Source: Rhodococcus sp. (in: high G+C Gram-positive bacteria) (GTDB taxonomy: Bacteria; Actinomycetota; Actinomycetes; Mycobacteriales; Mycobacteriaceae). Taken from it: DNA of 64,000 nt. This document shows, piece after piece, positions 7,459 to 19,342 of the stretch (its first letter is position 1; every line of letters begins with the position of its first letter). The position numbers were made by a program, and so were the translations under genes. The notes under the pieces were generated by a model. The model did not search any database and had not been told where the DNA came from. It saw nothing but the letters and a program-made list of their open reading frames with translations. Where the stretch lies: positions 1-64,000 of the forward strand of contig NZ_JAHFVG010000032.1 in assembly GCF_023264675.1 (NCBI RefSeq). The letters are read 5' to 3'.

Positions 7459-9627
7459 CTAGTCACCCATCGCGCCCGGGGCGGTCTTGGAGACCTCCAT
7501 CAGGAACTCGAGGTTGCTCTTGCTCTTCTTCAGACGGTCGACCAACAGGTCGATCGCCTGGTGAGAGTCGAGACCGGACAACACGCGACGCAGCTTGTGC
7601 ACCACGGCTGCCTCGTCAGGCGCGAGCAGCAACTCGTCGTGACGGGTGCTCGACGGGTTGATGTCGACGGCCGGGAACACTCGACGCTCGGCGATCTTGC
7701 GATCGAGCTTGAGCTCGGCGTTACCGGTGCCCTTGAACTCCTCGAAGATGACCGTGTCACCGGTGGAGCCGGTCTCGACCATCGCCGTGGCGATGATGGT
7801 GAGCGACCCACCGTTCTCGATGTTGCGTGCAGCACCGAGGAAACGCTTCGGCGGGTAGAGCGCCGTGGAATCGACACCACCGGAAAGGATTCGACCCGAT
7901 GCAGGCGACGAGTTGTTGTACGCACGTCCCAGACGGGTGATCGAATCCAGCAGAACCACCACATCCTGGCCTGCCTCGACCAGACGCTTCGCACGCTCGA
8001 TCGCAAGCTCGGCCACCGCCGTGTGGTCACCCGGCGGGCGATCGAACGTCGATGCGATGACCTCACCCTTCACCGAACGCTGCATGTCGGTGACTTCCTC
8101 GGGACGCTCGTCGACCAGAACGACCATGAGGTAGCACTCGGGGTTGTTGATCGAGATTGCGTTGGCGATCGCCTGCAGAACGCTGGTCTTACCGGCCTTC
8201 GGCGGGCTCACGATCAGCGCACGCTGTCCCTTACCGATCGGCATCACCAGGTCGATGATGCGGGTGGTGAGGATGTTCGGCGTGGTCTCGAGACGTAGAC
8301 GCTGGTTCGGGTACAGCGGCGTCAACTTGCCGAATTCCGGACGCTTACGCGCGGCTTCGACATCTCCGCCGTTGACGGTATCGAGACGCACCAGCGGATT
8401 GAACTTCTGACGCTGGTTGGACTGCTCGCCGTCACGAGCGACCCGAACGGCGCCGGTGATGGCGTCACCACGACGAAGCCCGTTCTTGCGCACGAGGTTC
8501 ATCGAGACATAGACGTCGTTCGAACCCGCCAAGTAGCCGGACGTGCGAACGAACGCGTAGTTGTCGAGAACGTCCAGAATGCCTGCTACCGGCTGAAGAA
8601 CATCGTCTTCGCGGATCTCGGGCTCGCGCTCGGTGGCGCCGCCGCCTGCGTCGCCACGGTCGCGGCCACGACGACGCTCGCGGAACCGACGACCCCGACG
8701 TCCGCGGCCATCGCCGTCGTCATCCTGGTTGTCGCGATTGTCCCGGTTGTCGCGGGGACCGTTGCCGTTGCGATCGTCCGAACGGTTGTCGTTCTGATTC
8801 TGATTGCGGTTGCGGTTGCGGTTGTTCTCGCCACGATCACTCTCGCTGCGATTGCCCTCGCTGCGCGAATTTTCGTTGCGGTTGCCCTCGCTGCGCGAAT
8901 TTTCGCTGCGGTTGCCCTCGCTGCGCGTGTTGTCGTTGCGAGTGTTGTCGCCTCGGCCACCGCGGTTGTTGCTGTCCCGGTTGGAACGGCCGACCTCGCC
9001 GCGGTTGCCCTCGGCGTCGGCGTTCTCACCGCGATTGCCCGCGCTGCCACGTGCAGAGTCACTACCTTCGGCTGCACCGCGGCTTTCACGATCACCGCGG
9101 CTACGACGCGGCCGTTCGCTTGCTGCAACGTCCGAGTCCTGCTCGGACGCAGGATCGGCAGGAGCCTCGACAGGCGCTGCGTCGGCCTTCGGCTGATCGG
9201 CGGTGTCGTCCAGAGGCAGCTGGTCGGGAGCACCGGCGCGGCGACCAGCGGTGCGACGACCACGGGTGCGACGGGGTGCGTCCGAAGCCTCGTCGGCGTT
9301 CTGCTCGGCTGCCGCGGCGGGCGCAGCAGCCTCGGGTGCAGCAGCGACCTCGGCTTGTGCTGCAGGAGCTGCAGGAGCTGCAGCCTGGTTACGCGCCTTG
9401 TCGGAAGCACCACGGCGAGACGTCGCCTTCGGTGCATCCGAGGCCGTTGCCGCAGGTGTGCCCTGACGTGCAGAGATAGCGGCGATCAAGTCGCCTTTAC
9501 GCATGCCGGAAATGCTTTTGATGCCGAGTTCGCCCGCGAGACTACGCAGCTCGGTGAGCACCATTCCGGACAGGCCAGCTCCACGACGAGTTTTCTCGGG
9601 CGCAGAGATCAGTTCCGTATCGGTCAC
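7459..9627 (-). CDS. rho: Transcription termination factor Rho, extended actinobacterial form
   Basis: A hexameric RNA helicase/ATPase that ends transcription at C-rich sites. At 722 residues it is about 300 longer than E. coli Rho (419). The N-terminal [25 protein letters not shown] is the Rho N domain. A long acidic Ala-rich part, then an Arg/Asn/Gly/Ser-rich disordered insert, occupy roughly residues 70-320. The RNA-binding fold follows ([17 protein letters not shown]), then Walker [10 protein letters not shown] near 475 and [12 protein letters not shown]. The large insert is normal for high-GC Gram-positives. The start is a GTG preceded by AAAGGACC. A sigma-70-like promoter lies about 260 bases upstream, giving a long leader. 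Confidence 0.97.
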   Translation of the reverse strand: MTDTELISAPEKTRRGAGLSGMVLTELRSLAGELGIKSISGMRKGDLIAAISARQGTPAATASDAPKATSRRGASDKARNQAAAPAAPAAQAEVAAAPEAAAPAAAAEQNADEASDAPRRTRGRRTAGRRAGAPDQLPLDDTADQPKADAAPVEAPADPASEQDSDVAASERPRRSRGDRESRGAAEGSDSARGSAGNRGENADAEGNRGEVGRSNRDSNNRGGRGDNTRNDNTRSEGNRSENSRSEGNRNENSRSEGNRSESDRGENNRNRNRNQNQNDNRSDDRNGNGPRDNRDNRDNQDDDGDGRGRRGRRFRERRRGRDRGDAGGGATEREPEIREDDVLQPVAGILDVLDNYAFVRTSGYLAGSNDVYVSMNLVRKNGLRRGDAITGAVRVARDGEQSNQRQKFNPLVRLDTVNGGDVEAARKRPEFGKLTPLYPNQRLRLETTPNILTTRIIDLVMPIGKGQRALIVSPPKAGKTSVLQAIANAISINNPECYLMVVLVDERPEEVTDMQRSVKGEVIASTFDRPPGDHTAVAELAIERAKRLVEAGQDVVVLLDSITRLGRAYNNSSPASGRILSGGVDSTALYPPKRFLGAARNIENGGSLTIIATAMVETGSTGDTVIFEEFKGTGNAELKLDRKIAERRVFPAVDINPSSTRHDELLLAPDEAAVVHKLRRVLSGLDSHQAIDLLVDRLKKSKSNLEFLMEVSKTAPGAMGD
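8821..8940. repeat. 30-bp tandem repeats inside rho
   Basis: Three near-identical 30-bp units (8851-8880, 8881-8910, 8911-8940; core TTGCCCTCGCTGCGCGAATT) and a degenerate one at 8821-8850 encode ten-residue units of the pattern [10 protein letters not shown] in the disordered insert of Rho. The unit length is a multiple of three, so copy-number variation keeps the frame. Confidence 0.9.
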
Positions 9628-9952
9628 GGAGGTCCTTTCCTTCCCTCGCTCGCAGTCTGCGCAGCCAAGGGTTCGTTCCGTAGCTCGAATCTCGTATCGA
9701 ACACGGATATTGCCGTCATCGATCGCGACGCCTCGGACACGCGATCGATCCCGGTGCCGCAGGTGAACTGCGGAAGGGATCGAGGCCAGAACGTCACCCG
9801 ACTCGGGCGTGAATCCCCCCGAAAACGTTTACGTGAATGCCCTGGCGAAAAACGGCGTCTGAAAGCGCACGATGTACGGACTTCCCACAGAATAGCGTCC
9901 ATCTGCGTCATCGGCAAGAACCGGGCTACCGGCGAGTCAGGACCAGACGCCG
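9628..9952 (-). other. Long 5' leader and promoter region of rho
   Basis: This 325-base gap between thrB and rho contains no supportable gene. On the minus strand it holds a promoter-like pair at 9917-9889, then about 255 bases of untranslated leader before the rho GTG. Long rho leaders are known to carry autoregulatory termination elsewhere. Here I see C-rich stretches and short A/T runs (AAACGTTTTC) but no simple intrinsic terminator. Confidence 0.6.
9889..9917 (-). promoter_or_regulatory. Predicted sigma-70-type promoter of rho
   Basis: On the minus strand TTGCCG (9917-9912) and TATTCT (9894-9889) are separated by exactly 17 bases. This is close to the primary sigma factor consensus and points toward rho. 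The predicted start of transcription is near 9882. Confidence 0.55.
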
Positions 9953-11966
<2,014 letters not shown>

Positions 11967-11970
<4 letters not shown>

Positions 11971-13265
11971 TCGGTGCCTTCCAATCTGAGAACACTTGCG
12001 ACGGACGTGACGACGTCCAGCTTTTCCAACGCGGTCACCGTTTCGGACAGAGCCGAATCCGCAGCGAGATGGGTGACGACGACCAGCCGGGCGCCCGCGT
12101 CGGCACCCTGCTGCCTGACGGTGGAGATGCTCACGCCGCGCTTGGAGAATTCCTCGGCCACGGAGGCGAGAACTCCTGCCTTGTCGGCGACCTGCATGCT
12201 GACGTAGTAGCGAGTGAGGATGTCGCCCATCGGTGCGATCTTCAGCTTTGCGTACTTCGACTCCAGAGGTCCTCGACCGCCGTAGAACTTGTTACGAGCA
12301 GCCATCACGAGATCACCGAGAACTGCCGACGCCGTCGGCGCTCCGCCTGCTCCCTGCCCGTAGAACATGAGACGCCCGGCTGCTTCCGCCTCGACCACAA
12401 CGGCATTGAACGCACCGTTGACGGTGGCCAACGGGTGATCTCGCGGTACGAGGGCCGGGTAGACGCGAGCCGAGATGCGCTCCTTGCCCTTCGGCGTCGT
12501 GATGCGCTCGCAGATGGCGAGCAGCTTGACCGTGCAGTCGAGCGAACGCGCCATCTCCAGGTCGGCCGAGGTGATGTTGCTGATGCCCTCGCGGTACACA
12601 TCGCTTGCGGTGACACGCGTGTGGAATGCGATCGAGGCGAGAATCGCGGCCTTCGACGCCGCGTCGTATCCCTCGACGTCCGCGGTGGGGTCGGCCTCGG
12701 CGTAGCCGAGCCGTCCGGCCTCGGCGAGCGTCTCGGAGTAGTCGGCACCGGTCTCGTCCATCGCGGAGAGGATGAAGTTGGTGGTGCCGTTGACGATTCC
12801 CGCGACCTTCGTGACCCGGTCACCGGCGAGAGACTGCATGAGCGGGCGCACGACCGGGATCGCGCCTGCGACCGCTGCCTCGAAGTACAGGTCGGCGCGC
12901 GACTTCTCGGCGGCGTCGGCGAGTTCGCCGGTGTACTCCGCGAGCAGCGCCTTGTTGGCCGTCACGACCGACTTGCCCTTCTCCAGTGCGGAGAGGATCA
13001 GCTTGCGAGGCACGTCGATTCCGCCGAGCACCTCGACGACGATGTCGACGTCCTCGCGATTGACCAGCGCCTCGGGATCGGCCGTGAGCAGAGACGCGTC
13101 GACGCCACGGTCGCCATCGACACGGCGTACCGCGATTCCGCGAATCTCCAGCGGAGCACCGACTCTCGCTGCCAGATCTTCGGCATTCTCGGTCAGGATG
13201 CGAACGACTTCGCTCCCGACGTTGCCGAGTCCGAGAACGGCGATTCCTATCGGCTTCGTCGTCAT
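11967..13265 (-). CDS. hom: Homoserine dehydrogenase with ACT domain
   Basis: An oxidoreductase of 432 residues reducing aspartate semialdehyde to homoserine, the branch point between lysine and threonine/methionine. The nucleotide-binding [10 protein letters not shown] is at residues 12-21. The catalytic region has [11 protein letters not shown] and [19 protein letters not shown]. The last about 80 residues form an ACT domain ([21 protein letters not shown]), the usual site of threonine feedback inhibition. It overlaps both lysA and thrC by 4 bases. Confidence 0.96.
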
Positions 13266-14683
13266 GGCTGCACCTCCAAGCTGAGCAGATCTTCGAGTGT
13301 CTCTCGACGCAGAACGAGTCGAGACTTTCCGTCCTTGACTGCCACGACGGCGGGCCGCGTGAGCAGGTTGTATCTACTGGACATCGAGTAGCAGTAGGCG
13401 CCGGTAGCGGCGACGGCGAGCAGATCGCCTGGCCCGACGTCTGCGGGCATCCACGTGTTCTTGATGACCACATCACCGCTCTCGCAGTGCTTTCCGACGA
13501 CACGTGCGAGCACCGCATCGGCATCGCTGTCCCTCGAGACGAGCCTGCAGTCGTACTCCGCCTGGTAGAGCGACGTGCGGATGTTGTCGCTCATACCGCC
13601 GTCGACGCTGACGTACCGGCGACGAGTCTGCGCATCGACCGTGACGTCCTTGATGGTGCCGACCTCGTAGAGCGTCACCGTTCCAGGTCCTGCAATGGCA
13701 CGACCCGGTTCGACGTCGACGTGAGGCACCGGCAAGCCGACCTGCGCGCACTCGGTGGCCACGATGGACCGCAATTTCGCCGCTAGTTGATCGATCGGGG
13801 GCGGATCGTCGCTCGGTACGTACGAGATACCCATGCCGCCGCCGAGGTCGATGGTGGCGATCTGAGAGGACTTGTCGACTCCGAAGTCCGACACCACGTC
13901 TCGCAGAAGTCCGATCAGCTTGTGCGCTGCGAGTTCGAAACCGTCGACCTCGAAGATCTGCGATCCGATATGACTGTGCAGCCCGACGAGACGCAGATTG
14001 TCGGTCTCGAAGACGCGCTTGATGGCATCGAGGGCTGCGCCGTCGGCCAGCGAGAATCCGAACTTCTGATCCTCGTGCGCGGTGGCGATGAATTCGTGCG
14101 TGTGCGCTTCGACGCCGACGGTGACGCGCACCAGAACGTCCTGAACAACACCGAGTTCGGCTGCTACGGCATCGAGGCGGTCGATCTCGATCATCGAATC
14201 GAGCACCACGTGCTCGACGCCTGCGCGCACTCCGGCGTGCAACTCGTCGACAGATTTGTTGTTGCCGTGCATCGCAATTCGATTCGCGGGGAACCCAGCC
14301 GCCAGCGCGATTCCGAGTTCACCTCCCGAGCAGACATCGAGAGAGAGCCCCTCGTCCGCAACCCAACGCGCGATCTCACCGCACAGGAACGCCTTCGATG
14401 CGTAGTGCACCCGAGCCGGATCGCCGAACGCGGCAGCCATCTCGCGAGCCCTTGTGCGGAAGTCGTCCTCGTCGATCACGAAGAGCGGGGTTCCGTACTC
14501 GGCCGCGAGTTCGGTGACCGACACTCCCGCCAGGGTGACCACTCCGTCGTCGCCGCGCGCTGCGTTGCGTGGATAGACGTGCGCGGGCAGCGACGTCATC
14601 TCCGACGCGACCTTCGGGCGCTCCGACCACGCTTCCTTGGCTCGGGTGTCCGCGTGCTTGGGCCCTGCGGGATGCGCACTCAC
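13262..14683 (-). CDS. lysA: Diaminopimelate decarboxylase
   Basis: A fold-III PLP decarboxylase of 473 residues that makes L-lysine from meso-diaminopimelate. The PLP lysine is K97 in [34 protein letters not shown] and the dimer-interface cysteine in GKHCESGDV are visible. An N-terminal extension of about 30 residues precedes the conserved core, as in mycobacterial LysA. Its ATG overlaps the argS stop and its stop overlaps hom, which places it inside a five-gene operon combining argS with aspartate-family synthesis. Confidence 0.96.
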   Translation of the reverse strand: MSAHPAGPKHADTRAKEAWSERPKVASEMTSLPAHVYPRNAARGDDGVVTLAGVSVTELAAEYGTPLFVIDEDDFRTRAREMAAAFGDPARVHYASKAFLCGEIARWVADEGLSLDVCSGGELGIALAAGFPANRIAMHGNNKSVDELHAGVRAGVEHVVLDSMIEIDRLDAVAAELGVVQDVLVRVTVGVEAHTHEFIATAHEDQKFGFSLADGAALDAIKRVFETDNLRLVGLHSHIGSQIFEVDGFELAAHKLIGLLRDVVSDFGVDKSSQIATIDLGGGMGISYVPSDDPPPIDQLAAKLRSIVATECAQVGLPVPHVDVEPGRAIAGPGTVTLYEVGTIKDVTVDAQTRRRYVSVDGGMSDNIRTSLYQAEYDCRLVSRDSDADAVLARVVGKHCESGDVVIKNTWMPADVGPGDLLAVAATGAYCYSMSSRYNLLTRPAVVAVKDGKSRLVLRRETLEDLLSLEVQP

Positions 14684-16332
14684 ATCCGCTCCGGTGCACT
14701 GACACCCAGCAGCGCGAGGCCGTTGGCCAGCACCTGCCTGGTTGCGTTACCCAACGCCAAACGGGCGGTGTTCACTGGTCCCGGCTCCTCGTCTCCTTGT
14801 GGCAGTACGCGACACGCACCGTAGAACCGGTGGTAGGCGCCCGCCAACTCTTCCAGATAACGCGCAATTCGGTGTGGTTCCCTCAGGTTCGACGCACTCG
14901 CGACCACCCGCGGGTAATCACCGATGGTTCTGATCAGCTCGCCTTCCTGGTCGGCGGTCAACAAACTCAGATCGGGATCCTCGGCACCGATACCGAGTTC
15001 GGCGGCGTTGCGCGCCAGGGACGCCAATCGTGCATGTGCGTACTGGACGTAGTAGACGGGATTCTCGTTGCTCGCGCTTGCCCACAATGCAAGATCGATG
15101 TCGATACTCGAATCGACCGAGGACCGAACGAGCACGTAGCGGGCTGCATCCACACCGATGGCGTCCACGAGGTCGTCGAGCGTGATCACGGTGCCCGCGC
15201 GCTTGCTCATCTTCACCGCGACACCGTCACGGACGAGATTGACCATCTGACCGATGAGCACCTCGACGGTGTCGGGGTCGTCGCCGAATGCGGCTGCAGC
15301 GGCCTTGAGCCGACCGATGTAACCGTGATGGTCGGCGCCGAGCATGTAGATGCACAGGTCGAATCCACGCTGGCGCTTGTTCTGGAAGTACGCGATGTCA
15401 CCGGCGATGTAGGCGGCGTTGCCGTCGCTCTTGATGACGACGCGGTCCTTGTCGTCGCCGAACTCGGTGCTGCGGAGCCACCACGCGCCGTCTTCCTCGT
15501 AGAGACTTCCCGAGTTCTTCAAGAACTCGACGCCCTTCTCGACGGCGCCGGACTCGAAGAGGGAATTCTCGTGGAAGTAGACGTCGAAGTCGACACCGAA
15601 CTCGTGCAGATTCTTCTTGATCTGGTCGAACATCAGCTCGACGCCGATGGAACGGAAAGTCTCCGCCTGGGGGACCTCGGCCATTCCCAATACTTCGGGG
15701 CTCTTGGCCAGCACCGCGTTGGCGATCTCGGAAATGTAGGCACCCGCGTAGCCGTTCTCCGGTGCAGGCTCGCCCTTTGCGGCGGCGATCAGCGAATTGG
15801 TGAACCGGTCGATCTGCGCGCCGTGATCGTTGAAGTAGTACTCACGTACCACCTCGGCGCCCTGAGCGGTGAGAATTCGTCCGAGGGCGTCGCCGACAGC
15901 GGCCCACCGGGTCCCACCGAGATGGATCGGTCCGGTGGGGTTGGCCGAGACGAATTCGAGGTTGATCTTCGAGCCGGCAAGGGTGCGTGCACTGCCGTAC
16001 GCAGGGCCTGCGGCCAGCGTCTGTGCGACGATCGCGCCTTGAGCGTCGGCAGCAAGGCGAATGTTCAGGAAGCCGGGACCAGCAACTTCGGCACTGTCGA
16101 TCGTCGATTCGGCGGCGAGCGCTTCGGCCAGCCATCCGGCGAAGTCGCGCGGATTCGCGCCGACCTTCTTGGCGATCTGAAGTGCAATATTGGTCGCGTA
16201 GTCGCCGTGGTCGGGGTTACGAGGGCGTTCGACCGTCACCTTTTCAGGCAGCACGGACGCGTCGAGGCTACGGTCGGCGAGCACCTGTGAGGCGGTCGCG
16301 CGCAGTAGTTCGGCAAGGTCGGCGGGAGTCAC
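14680..16332 (-). CDS. argS: Arginyl-tRNA synthetase
   Basis: A class I aminoacyl-tRNA synthetase of 550 residues charging tRNA-Arg. The N-terminal Add1 domain is followed by the HIGH-type motif in [16 protein letters not shown], and [15 protein letters not shown] gives the KMSK-type loop. The C-terminal DALR anticodon-binding domain begins near residue 430 ([16 protein letters not shown]) and ends [25 protein letters not shown]. It is the first gene of the argS-lysA-hom-thrC-thrB operon and is divergent from the DUF3105 gene. The 238 bases between them should contain both promoters. Confidence 0.96.
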   Translation of the reverse strand: MTPADLAELLRATASQVLADRSLDASVLPEKVTVERPRNPDHGDYATNIALQIAKKVGANPRDFAGWLAEALAAESTIDSAEVAGPGFLNIRLAADAQGAIVAQTLAAGPAYGSARTLAGSKINLEFVSANPTGPIHLGGTRWAAVGDALGRILTAQGAEVVREYYFNDHGAQIDRFTNSLIAAAKGEPAPENGYAGAYISEIANAVLAKSPEVLGMAEVPQAETFRSIGVELMFDQIKKNLHEFGVDFDVYFHENSLFESGAVEKGVEFLKNSGSLYEEDGAWWLRSTEFGDDKDRVVIKSDGNAAYIAGDIAYFQNKRQRGFDLCIYMLGADHHGYIGRLKAAAAAFGDDPDTVEVLIGQMVNLVRDGVAVKMSKRAGTVITLDDLVDAIGVDAARYVLVRSSVDSSIDIDLALWASASNENPVYYVQYAHARLASLARNAAELGIGAEDPDLSLLTADQEGELIRTIGDYPRVVASASNLREPHRIARYLEELAGAYHRFYGACRVLPQGDEEPGPVNTARLALGNATRQVLANGLALLGVSAPERM

Positions 16333-16570
16333 AGGTGCCTATCCTATGTTCCGAGGAGTGACCGCCGGTGTTTCGGGGCGTGGCCACCGGTGACAGGCTC
16401 CGACCGTCGTGGTCGGTTGCCGACGCACGACGGCCTCAAAGCGTCCGCTCAGTTCGGGAACGTAGAGTGGTGACGCTCTGCGATCCCAGGTCGCCCCGGA
16501 TCGTGGATTTCATTCCAGCTTCGTGCGCTCGGGGTGCGCACATCCGACAACCGAAAGAGCGACGACAGCG

Positions 16571-17521
16571 ATGCCCACGGGTTCCGACAGCGCCGGACAA
16601 GGCAAGAACAGCGGCGGTCAAGACAAGAAGTCAGCTGCCAAAGCCAACAAGGCCATCAAGGCCGCCAAGAAAAGCAGCGGTGTCCCCGCGACCAAGTCAG
16701 GCCTGCCGAAGGGGAGGCAGATTCCCTGGCTGACCATCGGTGCCGTCGTGGTCGTCGTGGGATTGATCGCGATTCTCGCCGTCAATCTCTTCCCGAAGTA
16801 CCAGGACCGCGCCGAGGCGCAGAAATGGGAACCGAGCGAGGGCAACCAGGATCCGTCGACGTCGATCTCCGATGTCGTCGTCCAGACATACCCGGCGGCG
16901 CTGCACGTCGCACCGACACAGCGCGTCGCCTACGACCAGTCGCCTCCGTTCGGTGGGCCACACGACGCCGTGTGGGCCACCTGCACCGGCGTCGTCTACC
17001 CGAATGCGATCCGCACCGAGAACGCAGTGCACTCGCTCGAGCACGGCGCGGTGTGGATTGCGTACAACCCGGACATGCTGTCCGCGGACGAGATCCAGAC
17101 ACTGGCCGACAAGGTCGACGGCGAAACGTACATGCTGATGTCGCCTTACCCCGGCTTGGACAAGGCCGTATCGCTGCAGTCGTGGGGCCACCAGCTCAAG
17201 GTGGACAGTGTCGACGACGAGCGAATCGATCAGTTCGTCAACGCTCTTCGACTCAATCGCTACCAGTACCCCGAGGTCGGCGCGAGCTGCTCGACGGTTC
17301 CCGGATCGTTCGATCCCGACAACCCGCCGCCCTTCGACGCCTCCGCGCCCGGCGCGGATGCGGTTCCGATGGACGGTGCAGGCCTGACCCCCGACGCGAG
17401 CGAGAGCGGCGCTGCCGGAGGACTGCCGTCGGATCTTCAGCTTCCGAGTGACCTGCAACTTCCGAGTGACGCCCAGGTCCCCGACGCCGGCGTTCCGGCC
17501 GAGACGGCCCCCGCGCCCTGA
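16571..17521 (+). CDS. DUF3105 membrane-anchored protein
   Basis: A protein of 316 residues with a basic, Lys/Ala-rich cytoplasmic N-terminus, one membrane helix (IGAVVVVVGLIAILAVNLF) and an outside domain of the DUF3105 type. The domain has the family's conserved HVAPTQRVAYDQSPPFGGPH, CTGVVYPNAI, NAVHSLEHGAVWIAY and YPEVGASC segments, rich in histidine and cysteine. The last about 60 residues are low complexity, with an LPSDLQ repeat. The function of DUF3105 is not established. It overlaps the next gene (DUF305) by one base (TGATG), a pairing common in actinobacteria that suggests a shared extracytoplasmic, perhaps metal-related, job. The ATG at 16571 is chosen because the in-frame codons upstream lack a binding site. 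Confidence 0.85.
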   Translation: MPTGSDSAGQGKNSGGQDKKSAAKANKAIKAAKKSSGVPATKSGLPKGRQIPWLTIGAVVVVVGLIAILAVNLFPKYQDRAEAQKWEPSEGNQDPSTSISDVVVQTYPAALHVAPTQRVAYDQSPPFGGPHDAVWATCTGVVYPNAIRTENAVHSLEHGAVWIAYNPDMLSADEIQTLADKVDGETYMLMSPYPGLDKAVSLQSWGHQLKVDSVDDERIDQFVNALRLNRYQYPEVGASCSTVPGSFDPDNPPPFDASAPGADAVPMDGAGLTPDASESGAAGGLPSDLQLPSDLQLPSDAQVPDAGVPAETAPAP

Positions 17522-18216
17522 TGTCGGTTCCCACACGCTCGAACGGCGTCAGCAGGGCCCAGAAGACGGCCCTGCTGGCGCTGGGTGTCATCGCGGCGAT
17601 CGCCGTCGGATTCGCTCTCGGATTTCTTGCCCGAACCAATTTCCTGGGCGGTGACGACTCGGTTCCTGCCTCGGATTCGGTGGATGTCGGATTCGCACAG
17701 GACATGTCGGTGCATCACAACCAAGCCATCGACATGTCCGCGATCGCACTGACCAACGCGACCGATCAGCGGGTCCGGACTCTCGCGTTCGACATGCTCA
17801 CCTCGCAGCAGAACCAGGTCGGCCAGATGCAGGGGTGGTTGGCAGTCTGGGACCGCTCCCCCGTCGGCACCGACGGCTACATGGGATGGATGTCGGGCGA
17901 CGAGCACGGCCACTCGATGTCCTCCATGTCCACGGAGGGTTCGGGACCGGTCGCGTCGATGCCGGGAATGGCCACAGCCGACGAACTGGCCGCACTGCGT
18001 CAGGCAACCGGACCGGCGGTGGACGTCATGTTCCTGCAGTTGATGCTCAGGCATCACGAGGGAGGTCTGTCGATGATGGAGTATGCGGCCGATCACGCCG
18101 AGACTCCTGCTCTGGTGCGGCTGGCACAGTCCATGATCTCCACTCAGCAGAGCGAAGCGACGCTGATGAAGCAGTACCTTTCCGAGAAGGGCGCGTCGCC
18201 GCTTCCGGCGAACTGA
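17521..18216 (+). CDS. DUF305 membrane-anchored, His/Met-rich protein
   Basis: A protein of 231 residues with an N-terminal membrane anchor (ALLALGVIAAIAVGFALGFLA) and an extracytoplasmic DUF305 domain. This is a ferritin-like four-helix fold with two similar halves. Its marks are DVGFAQDMSVHHNQAIDM in the first half and FLQLMLRHHEGGLSMMEYAA in the second. A His/Met-rich loop between them (GWMSGDEHGHSMSSM) looks like a soft-metal site. Members have been linked to copper or other metal handling, but that role is not proven. The start codon overlaps the DUF3105 stop, so translation is coupled. Confidence 0.88.
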   Translation: MSVPTRSNGVSRAQKTALLALGVIAAIAVGFALGFLARTNFLGGDDSVPASDSVDVGFAQDMSVHHNQAIDMSAIALTNATDQRVRTLAFDMLTSQQNQVGQMQGWLAVWDRSPVGTDGYMGWMSGDEHGHSMSSMSTEGSGPVASMPGMATADELAALRQATGPAVDVMFLQLMLRHHEGGLSMMEYAADHAETPALVRLAQSMISTQQSEATLMKQYLSEKGASPLPAN

Positions 18217-18315
18217 ACCGTTTGTCGGGCTGATTTCTGGTGGCCGTGACGATGCGCTACTGTTGGACCCGCCCACAGGCGCGCTGAATCTCGGATGTAT
18301 CCGAAGGTCCAGCGG

Positions 18316-18388
18316 GCCCCCGTAGCTCAGGGGATAGAGCGTTCGCCTCCGGAGCGAAAGGCCGCAGGTTCGAATCCTGCCGGGGGCA
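18316..18388 (+). tRNA. tRNA-Arg (anticodon CCG)
   Basis: A complete 73-base cloverleaf. The acceptor stem is GCCCCCG with CGGGGGC, the D stem is GCTC/GAGC, the anticodon stem is TTCGC/GCGAA with loop CTCCGGA (anticodon CCG, reading CGG), and the T arm is GCAGG-TTCGAAT-CCTGC. The discriminator base is A. CCA is not encoded. Confidence 0.97.
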
Positions 18389-18449
18389 CACATCTTTTCG
18401 ATCGGTCTCGGTTCGATCGGTTACCGGCCGTGTGGTGCAAAATGAGTGT

Positions 18450-19340
18450 GTGTCCGAACCACTCGACTTCGACGACATCGCCGAGCACCTCTACGCCGTA
18501 GATCCCTCGGAATTCGTCGCTGTCCGCAAAGATGCCGCGGCCAAGGCCAAAACCGCAGGCAATCGCGAACTCTCGAAAGCCGTCGCCGCGCTCCGTAAAC
18601 CGACAGTGGTCGGATGGCTCGTCAATCACCTCGTTCGCGAAGCACCCGACGAGATCGCCGATCTGTTCGATCTCGGCGACGGTCTGCGTGAGGCACAGCG
18701 AAAGTCGGACACCGCCGAACTCAAGGCGTTGTCCACCGCCCGACAGAAAGCCATCAAGTCGCTTACTGCGAAGGCTGCCGAATTGGCGCGTGCACAGGGA
18801 AAGACCGTGTCCGAGGATGCTTTACGCGAAGTCGGTCAGACCCTGGGGGCTGCTCTCGCCGACCAGGAAATCGCCGACCGTGTGCGATCGGGACGGGTAC
18901 TCACAGCCGAGTCGTACAGCGGATTCGGGCCGGCGATCCTGTCGTTGGTTCCTGAACCGGAGGACACGAGGGAAAGTTCGGCGCCGGAGCAGACGCCGGA
19001 GGACGAGCCGGAGGACGAGGGGTCAGACGAAACGGCCCGTCAGGCGTTGGCCGACGCTCAGGACGCAGTGCACGAGGCACGCGAAGACGAAGCGTCGGCC
19101 CGCGAGGCCGCCGAGACCGCAGCCGCCGACCTGGACAACGCCCAGAACCATCTCACCGAGGTCAAAGAGCTGATAGTTCGGCTTCGCGCGGAACTGCACT
19201 CGGCCGAAGAAGAGGAAGCCGACGCGCGTCGAGCCGAAACGTCGACGGCACGCGAAGCGCGTCGCCTAGCCCGTGTGCTGTCCGACTCCGAGGCCCGAAC
19301 CGCGGAGTTGCAGACTGCATTCGACGACCTCGCGACGTAA
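18450..19340 (+). CDS. Coiled-coil cytoplasmic protein of unknown function
   Basis: A protein of 296 residues without membrane segments. The N-terminal half is mostly helical (LYAVDPSEFVAVRKDAAAKA, then LRKPTVVGWLVNHLVRE). A Pro/Glu-rich linker follows near residues 170-190. The C-terminal third is a strongly charged Ala/Glu/Arg coiled coil. Similar proteins are found in Rhodococcus and mycobacteria as hypotheticals. The GTG at 18450 (MSEPLDF) is chosen; an upstream ATG at 18432 adds six residues. It follows tRNA-Arg and converges with cysQ, leaving 2 bases between stop codons. Confidence 0.7.
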   Translation: MSEPLDFDDIAEHLYAVDPSEFVAVRKDAAAKAKTAGNRELSKAVAALRKPTVVGWLVNHLVREAPDEIADLFDLGDGLREAQRKSDTAELKALSTARQKAIKSLTAKAAELARAQGKTVSEDALREVGQTLGAALADQEIADRVRSGRVLTAESYSGFGPAILSLVPEPEDTRESSAPEQTPEDEPEDEGSDETARQALADAQDAVHEAREDEASAREAAETAAADLDNAQNHLTEVKELIVRLRAELHSAEEEEADARRAETSTAREARRLARVLSDSEARTAELQTAFDDLAT

Positions 19341-19342
19341 CG

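Noticed and set aside
8821-8940. 30-bp repeats in rho looking like a CRISPR
   Set aside because: The units abut with no spacers, stay in frame and encode part of the known low-complexity insert of Rho.
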